Assembly: GCF_021130785.1 (NCBI RefSeq)
Contig: NW_025777602.1
Span: forward strand, 1-64,000
DNA length: 64,000 bases
From: Homalodisca vitripennis
Lineage: Eukaryota; Arthropoda; Insecta; Hemiptera; Cicadellidae
Direction of reading: 5' to 3'
Within the stretch, counting starts at the first letter, position 1, and every line of letters starts with the position of its first letter. Under the pieces are notes generated by a model. The model had not been told where the DNA came from. It saw only the letters and a program-made list of their open reading frames with translations, and did no database searches. Below are positions 58,090 to 64,000 of the stretch, piece after piece. The translations under genes and the position numbers were made by a program.

Positions 58090-58317
58090 ACACAGAATAA
58101 TATTTTGTTGTTGTTGTGGCAATCTTGCTAATACGATCTTGATATTTTATCTATTCTACAAGCAGTCCAGTCTGTGCCCGCACGCGAGATAACAAGTGTG
58201 TTGATCAGTTCAAAGTGACTATAAATAATTGCTTGGGGTGACGTATAACCCCTGTTGCCTTCGGTGTATGTCCAATTGCAGAGTGCTGTGTTTAAAGTTT
58301 TAAAGTTTTATTATAAT

Positions 58318-60015
58318 ATGGCAAGTACAATAGACCCAAACTTTAGTGATATAGTTAGAGATATGTTAGATGAAGACAGTGTGATAATTGATGAAGATCA
58401 AAGTTCTATAACTTCTGTGGAAGACAATACTGAATACCCGACCGACTATGATTCTTCAGCTGCTTCTGACTCGGAACCGGATAATCCTGCGTCTCAAGTA
58501 CAAGGATCTATAGTAAAAGGTAAAAATGGTTATACTTGGTCACTTGTACCACCTCCTACTACTAGAACAGCTAATATAAATATAATTCGTATACCTCATG
58601 CAAGGGGAACAGCTCTAAATATAACAACTGAAGAGGATGCTTTTAAAATATTGCTAGACCAGTCAGCCATAAATATGATTGTCATTCATACAAACACAGA
58701 GATAGCTAAGCGTAGAGAAAAATTTACCTCTCCTCAAAGGTATTTATGTGATACTGATTCAACTGAAATTTTATCTTTGATTGGCTTGCTATACACAGCA
58801 GGATCACAGAAAGATGGGCACCTTAGCACTTCTGAAATGTGGTCTCCTTATGGATCACAGTTTTATAAGTGTGTTATGACTGAAAATCGATTTAGGTTTT
58901 TACTGATATGCTTAAGATTCGACAACAAAGACGTGCGAAATACAAAAGACAATTTTGCCCCCATTAGAGAGCTTTGGATGAACTTCATTGATAAATGCAA
59001 ATCAGTTTATGAGCCCCATGCTTATGTTACTATTGATGAGCAATTGCTGGCATTTCGTGGCCGATGTCCATTTAAGGTTTATATCGCTAAGAAACCAGAT
59101 AAGTATGGAATTAAAATAGTGACTATGTGTGATGCACGCACTTACTACATGATTGATGCAATTCCGTACATTGGTAAAGACCCAGGTAAAACTTCAGCTG
59201 ATTATTATGTAAACAATCTGACAAAAACAATACATGGTACGGGTCGCAACATAATATGTGATAACTGGTTTATGTCTGTGCCTCTTGTTGAGGAAATGGC
59301 CAAAGATCACAACTTAACACTTGTAGGAACTGTAAGGCGCAACAAAAGAGAAATTCCTACCTCATTTTTGGCAGACAAACAAAAGCCTGTCAACACAACA
59401 CAATTTGGACTTTCTGGTCAAGTGATGCTTACATCATTTACTCCTAAAAAGAACAAATGCGTTTTGATTCTGTCAACTATGCATAACCAACCTGATGTAA
59501 ATAAAGACTCCCAAAAGCCTGAAGTCATAGAGTTTTACAACTCGACTAAAGGAGGAGTAGATACATTTTATAAAATGGTACACGCATACAGTGTATCAAG
59601 AGGTACTAGACGATGGCCCCTCCGCATGTGCTATGGTATGTTGGACCAAGCAGGCGTTAATGCAATGGTCCTGTTCAAAAAAACTGTACCATTAGAGAAT
59701 ATGAAGCGAAGGCAATTTTTAAAGGAGCTGGGACTGCAGTTGGCAAGACCTCACATGGAAAGAAGACTGGAAACAAATCTTTCAAAGGAGCTGAAGGCTA
59801 CCATCAAGGCAATTCTACACATAGAGGATCCTCAGCTACCCCTCAACCCACCGGCAAAGCTAGCTAAACAAGCTAGATGTCACTTGTGTCCACGTTGTAA
59901 GGACAAAAAAGTGAAACTGTGTGTTCAAAATGCAGGAAACCAACTTGTGGTGACCATCGCAAAGAAGTCTATGATGAATGTTTTTAAGACAAAAGGTAAA
60001 TTCATTACAAATTAA
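58318..60015 (+). CDS. piggyBac transposase
   Basis: Cuts the element out and inserts it at TTAA. Open from ATG 58318 (MASTIDPNFSD) for 565 residues. The three catalytic aspartates are present: Asp 240 in TIDEQLLAFRG, Asp 315 in CDNWF and Asp 415 in GGVDTFYKM. An acidic N-terminus precedes the DDE domain. The Cys-rich C-terminal finger starts normally (CHLCPRCKDKK) but then loses its pattern at a one-base change near 59915; in the neighbouring frame the remaining Cys/His spacing is present and a stop lies at 59985-59987. The frame open upstream of 58318 begins at TTG and is not needed. Close to intact apart from that change. Confidence 0.92.
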   Translation: MASTIDPNFSDIVRDMLDEDSVIIDEDQSSITSVEDNTEYPTDYDSSAASDSEPDNPASQVQGSIVKGKNGYTWSLVPPPTTRTANINIIRIPHARGTALNITTEEDAFKILLDQSAINMIVIHTNTEIAKRREKFTSPQRYLCDTDSTEILSLIGLLYTAGSQKDGHLSTSEMWSPYGSQFYKCVMTENRFRFLLICLRFDNKDVRNTKDNFAPIRELWMNFIDKCKSVYEPHAYVTIDEQLLAFRGRCPFKVYIAKKPDKYGIKIVTMCDARTYYMIDAIPYIGKDPGKTSADYYVNNLTKTIHGTGRNIICDNWFMSVPLVEEMAKDHNLTLVGTVRRNKREIPTSFLADKQKPVNTTQFGLSGQVMLTSFTPKKNKCVLILSTMHNQPDVNKDSQKPEVIEFYNSTKGGVDTFYKMVHAYSVSRGTRRWPLRMCYGMLDQAGVNAMVLFKKTVPLENMKRRQFLKELGLQLARPHMERRLETNLSKELKATIKAILHIEDPQLPLNPPAKLAKQARCHLCPRCKDKKVKLCVQNAGNQLVVTIAKKSMMNVFKTKGKFITN

Positions 60016-60487
60016 TATGTTGCCTTAGCTACAATAATATAAGTTATAATTTTATATTTCATTTGTATTATATTTTTTTTTAGTCAAAACATTAATTTAT
60101 ACTAGTGTGCTCTATAAACACTCGTATTGTTTTTTTATTATTCATGATTTTAACTATATTATATGAACATAATTATACATTTACAAAGTATTTTAACTAC
60201 TCAAAAATGCTATTTTTTACTAACATGTATCTTATCATTAAAATATTGTTGAGTAAGCGTATTTTTTTCTCATTCTTTTATGTAACTATCATTGTTTTGA
60301 ATGCATTTTGAATATAGAAAACTTGTTCATTAAGTCTTCCTTGAAATACATTTCTTAATACTTTATTAGGAAAAGAAGAAAAACAATATAACAGTATTTT
60401 GTGTATTTATAATCGGTTTATTAAATAATGAAGTTAGAAGCACTTTTAATGTATATTTAATATGCTTTATTATACTTTTAAGCAAAA

Positions 60488-60507
60488 TGGGGTGACGCGT
60501 CACCCCA
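60488..60507. repeat. Right subterminal palindrome of piggyBac
   Basis: TGGGGTGACGCGTCACCCCA, perfect 20-bp palindrome, 43 bases inside the right end; differs from the left one by one base per arm. Confidence 0.9.
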
Positions 60508-60550
60508 TGTTGCGTTTCAACGTTGTCCATTCAATGTTGCTATCGTAGGG

Positions 60551-60800
60551 TTAACTTAGCTTTTCTTACTTAGGGTGCGATATTAAAATTTATTTTAAAA
60601 AATTACTATGTAAATTATCTTAAATATTTTATGCAACAAAAAATCGTTCTTACCTTTAATAGGAGATTCATTAATTCGATTAAATCTGTAAAAATTAGAG
60701 AATTATTATTGACAGAACAAATACACTTTTGAATATGATAAAGATTCCATTACATATACGTATGTATAAACCATTATGTGACTATCATTACATTTTTATT
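60551..60800. repeat. Dispersed repeat R1, copy 3 (right of piggyBac)
   Basis: 60635-60740 resembles 3070-3180: CAACAAAAAA, TTCTTACCTTTA-like and GGAGATTCA words, then a shared TTATTATT...CA.AACA stretch. Confidence 0.55.
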
Positions 60801-62570
60801 ATCAAGTATAATGCATTATTGATTGTTTTTGACCTAACTATAAATTGAATTCTTAACATGATTGTTACATAATGTAACTTGGAACAGGTTAAAAAATAAA
60901 GATGAATGAAGGGGCTTAATGGCTTGGTGTTATTATGTTGGAAGCTTTTTCATAACCTTAAAAGCTAATAATACAGTCAAAACTTAATAATGAATACCTT
61001 CCGACCTTCAGCAATAAATAATTTAAAGTTTTTATTCTAATACACTTATGCAATAATACACTGATCCCATTAACCTCTACTAAAAAAATTAAGGTGCGCC
61101 CTCTCACCAACTTTACCACATACCAGTGACATCTCTACACATGTCTAACGTTAGGCGTCCGAATCAATGACACGACGGTAGGCCTGATTCAAACATCAGG
61201 CTGTAATGTCTTGCATCTCATAGCCATCACTCCACTTGATGTGCAGGTGTGCAGATAGTTTACATAATTTAGCTATCCCCTGATTCTGAATGAATCATCT
61301 ATAACACCGCCTTGGCTATGTGTTGGGGTGACGTCTGTAAAATTATTTTGAAGAGGTAAAGCCATATTTTATTGGTTATATTTTGCCTTATAGGTAAAAA
61401 TTTCATACAGTAATAGCGAAGTGATGAACACCTCATTTTTCACAATTAAATTTTTATTGTGTCACAAAAGTGACTGACAATTCCCTCTAAAGTAATATAT
61501 TGCAAACACAATCAGCTAGCTAAATAAATATGTGTATGTCTTTAAATAAATAAACTAAACACATATGTGAAAGAAACGCCAAAATACAAAATAATTGAAT
61601 CGTAAAAAGCAACGGCAATGTGGTATAGTGGTACCGGGGAGTAGCGCACTCACCCGGCAGTGAGATATTCGGGTTCAAGTTTTGGTGTTAGCAAGTCGTT
61701 TTTGATTGAATGTTTATGTTTATATAATTATACACTAGTATTTTGTTAATTGATTTCTGGGCGATATATGTTTCCTATATTTAACATTGTATTTTATAAC
61801 TTAATTTGGTATTTTATATTTCTTGTTTAAACTGTATTTGATCTCTTCACTCAAGAGACTCCAAAATTCCGATTATTAACTCATGGCAATTTAAAAAATA
61901 ATGGAACAATAGCTATCAAACCTGGTACAGGTATTAAAGACACTCCGACCTCTTGATAATAGATCTTTAATTGTTCTAATGTCTATCGGAATGTAGGTTA
62001 ACTATTTTACAAATAAATAGTTCACGAATAATGATTTTAGACTGAACATAAAACGACTGCTCCAAATGGGCCTCAGGTTACGTCATTTAATATTGCAATT
62101 ACTTCAGAAGATTGCAATTTATATCGTTATCAGTATTCCCCTTTAAAAATTTCAGTTTACATATTCGAAAATCTGCCTGAAAAACTGTTTACAATGCGGT
62201 GGCAAAGGTTTCGAAGCCAGTGTTAGTATATGATGTCTGTTACGTATATAACTGCACTGGCTATTTTATATTTTGGATTTAGGTTCACAAAACTATGCAA
62301 TATACCTAAACACAATAAAATGTGAAATAGACTTTGAAATGAAATAACATAATTTATATTAAACTAAGTTTTTTTGGATGTTTTATGTTAATATAATTAT
62401 ATAATAATATAAAACATTCTAAAAACCTACACAACAACTTAATATAAACAATGTTATTTCATTAGCTGGTTTTTCAAAAAACCATTCTAATTAAATTATC
62501 AATTAAGTTACTTTATATTTCTTTTTAATGACTGAATTTGTGTTGTATTATACTAAATGTTTTTATTTCC
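60800..62570. other. No gene recognised
   Basis: Mostly AT-rich. A slightly GC-richer stretch at 61090-61340 carries TTGGGGTGACGT, like the piggyBac subterminal motif, but no frame or known element. The tRNA-derived repeat at 61555-61715 is listed separately. Confidence 0.5.
61555..61715 (+). repeat. tRNA-derived repeat, third copy
   Basis: Diverged match to the tandem units at 18711-19180: ACATATGTGAAAG leader, CAAAATAATTGAATCG, tRNA-like core with GTGGTATAGTGGTA and GGGTTCAAG, and a GATTGAATGTTTAT tail. An insertion in the D-arm region rules out a functional tRNA. Confidence 0.65.
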
Positions 62571-62579
62571 TTCGTATAC

Positions 62580-62880
62580 AATCTCTAAAACCGTGCCGAG
62601 TAACAAAGCAAGAGCTCTAGCTCGCGCATTTGCAGATTTGGAGGTTTTAACGATGGTGGTAGCGCAGATAGTATAGCTGAAATGGCGAGAATTCACGAGG
62701 TCGTTCTCCGTTGCCACATTTAAGTGGAAATGGAGATTGGATAAGTGATAGCTTCATCTTCCTAAATCCGTTTATACTTTATTTTACGTTATGGTATTAT
62801 ACCCTTCTTCGACTCTCTTCGTTCTAATATAAATGATTCGAGATTTATTTTTATGGAAATTACATATGATTGGTAGACAT
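62580..62880. repeat. Dispersed repeat R2, copy 2
   Basis: Mate of 6480-6790 with GGAAATGGAGATTGGATAAG and GAGTAACAAAG.AAGAGC words conserved. Confidence 0.65.
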
Positions 62881-64000
62881 TATGATATGTTTCAATTAAG
62901 GACATTTTTATTGTTAGCGTAATATCACAATCATAGTATATATTAAATATGAAAAAGTGTAGTTTATTACTGTAGTTGACCAATTTTTCGTTGAAATATT
63001 TTTATGGCCAAACTGTTACTGACTAGTTAGTTGTTTTAATAAATTTGTGTATAAAAAAGGGTTAAATCATTGTAGTAAATGAATACATTCTATTTTCATA
63101 CAACTTAGACTAAATTTTTACAAGATTATTCTTCATCATTAGTTAAATAACGTATGAAACTAATACTGATTATGTCAGCCTACACAATTTCGGTTCTTAG
63201 GTAAGTTGTTGTTTTCTCTCCAATGTCCTAAGTCAAATTTTTTGATAAGGTATAAAAAAGGGTTACCTAAGGGACCATTATGTTTCTAGGAGTGATAATG
63301 GATTGAAACACATATTATGAGAACTTGTAATTTGTTTAAAGTATATTTCCGGCGCCAATTTTGATTTTCCGCGTACAAATTCAGAACAATTGTAATTTCA
63401 TCTAGCCTTAGTATTTTTGGCGCTATAGTTTATTTTACCTTTTTCTCCTATCAGGAGTATATGTATTTACTTATTTATTAGGTTACTATTGTTCTTCTAA
63501 ACCTTGACTGCTAAGAAAAAAAGGTAAATCAATATTATTTAAGTATCAAGTTCTTTGTTTATGCACCTAAGAAATGAATGGGTTAACTTTAAAAGTCTAT
63601 AAGGTGTGAAAACCGATATAGTTTGACGTGATTGAGTAAAACAAACGAACACTCCAACGCAAAAGCATACAAACACAAAAATTATATTTTTTATGATATC
63701 GTAGATATTGACTATTATAAAATGCTTATGTATTGTTGTAGATACATAAGAATACTAAGGTACCTGTAATAATCACTTTCTAATTAAGATTTTATTCAAA
63801 AGTCTCTTGTATTCATAGAAAATGCGCCCAAGTAGTACTTTAAAGGTAAGTCGTGGTAAGAGCCAGATAAGGAAGTAAGCTCTGGAGATTTCCTCTTTCC
63901 ACTCATATATTCACAAGAGGAATAAAGTGTCTAGAAAAGCAAAGTTACAAAGGTTTTCATACAATAAAGTTACATTTGTTCTTCTCAAACTTGACTGCCA
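62880..64000. other. No gene recognised
   Basis: AT-rich. A 33-bp imperfect direct repeat (TTGTTCTTCT.AA..TTGACTGC) occurs at about 63485 and again at the window end, 487 bp apart. Confidence 0.5.

Larger units (their letters stand above)
58056..60550 (+). mobile_element. piggyBac transposon, full length
   Basis: 2,495 bp. The left end CCCTAGAACGGCAACA and the inverted right end CCCTACGATAGCAACA agree at 12 of 16 positions. The right end ...TAGGG is followed by TTAA at 60551-60554, the piggyBac target. The left end is preceded by CAGCA instead of TTAA. Both ends carry a subterminal palindrome. A single transposase gene fills the middle. Confidence 0.9.

Noticed and set aside
1..64000. CRISPR array, bacterial operon or rRNA gene
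   Set aside because: No regularly spaced identical repeats with unique spacers, no Shine-Dalgarno-led operons outside chance, and no rRNA-like conserved stretch were seen.

Overview
This is an AT-rich animal nuclear sequence, most likely from an insect. The reasons are a gene-poor background with long TA, GT and GA microsatellites, fragments of an endonuclease/RT-type (APE) LINE, a full-length piggyBac element, tRNA-derived repeats and one large Polinton (Maverick) element. I found no convincing multi-exon host gene. The only host-type signal is a weak candidate promoter and first exon at 24092-24319.

The centrepiece is 35450-51101, a 15.65 kb Polinton / adintovirus-like endogenous viral element. 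It has about 200 bp terminal inverted repeats that start AGTAGATATG, and (TA)n on both sides, so a TATATA target duplication is compatible. Nearly the whole virus-like gene set is present. Replication and integration: protein-primed family B DNA polymerase, retroviral-type integrase, a small putative OB-fold protein. Virion: double-jelly-roll major capsid protein, penton-type minor capsid protein, A32/FtsK-like packaging ATPase, adenain-like protease, phospholipase A2-like protein, core protein, a coiled-coil fibre candidate. Accessory: a BRO gene, several zinc-ribbon proteins and small unknowns. Gene starts share a motif close to TTTTCTATATAAATGG in which the ATG is part of the motif, like a poxvirus-type late promoter. 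Most genes are broken only by single-base frame changes, usually at or near homopolymers, with almost no nonsense changes. That pattern fits either consensus errors in the assembly or very recent decay.

Layout. 1-3250: AT-rich DNA plus copy 1 of a dispersed repeat family (R1). 3250-10320: no genes, microsatellites, diverged repeats. 10325-13680 (minus): degraded LINE with endonuclease, RT and 3' end. 13690-25735: mostly empty, with a CG/GT/GA compound microsatellite, a tandem tRNA-derived repeat and the candidate promoter. 25738-27712 (plus): second, 5'-truncated copy of the same LINE. 27715-34900: no gene. 34920-35449: R1 copy interrupted by the Polinton. 51441-51890: 3' piece of another non-LTR retrotransposon. 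58056-60550: piggyBac element inside a third R1-like copy. 60560-64000: repeats and a third tRNA-derived sequence.

Within the Polinton the minus-strand genes run as a compact block from the polymerase at the right towards the capsid gene and zinc ribbon at the left. The penton, BRO, OB-fold and one small unknown gene lie on the plus strand. Neighbouring genes abut or overlap by a few bases, so promoter, stop codon and start codon are often the same bases (for example the polymerase stop and integrase start at 46020-46023).
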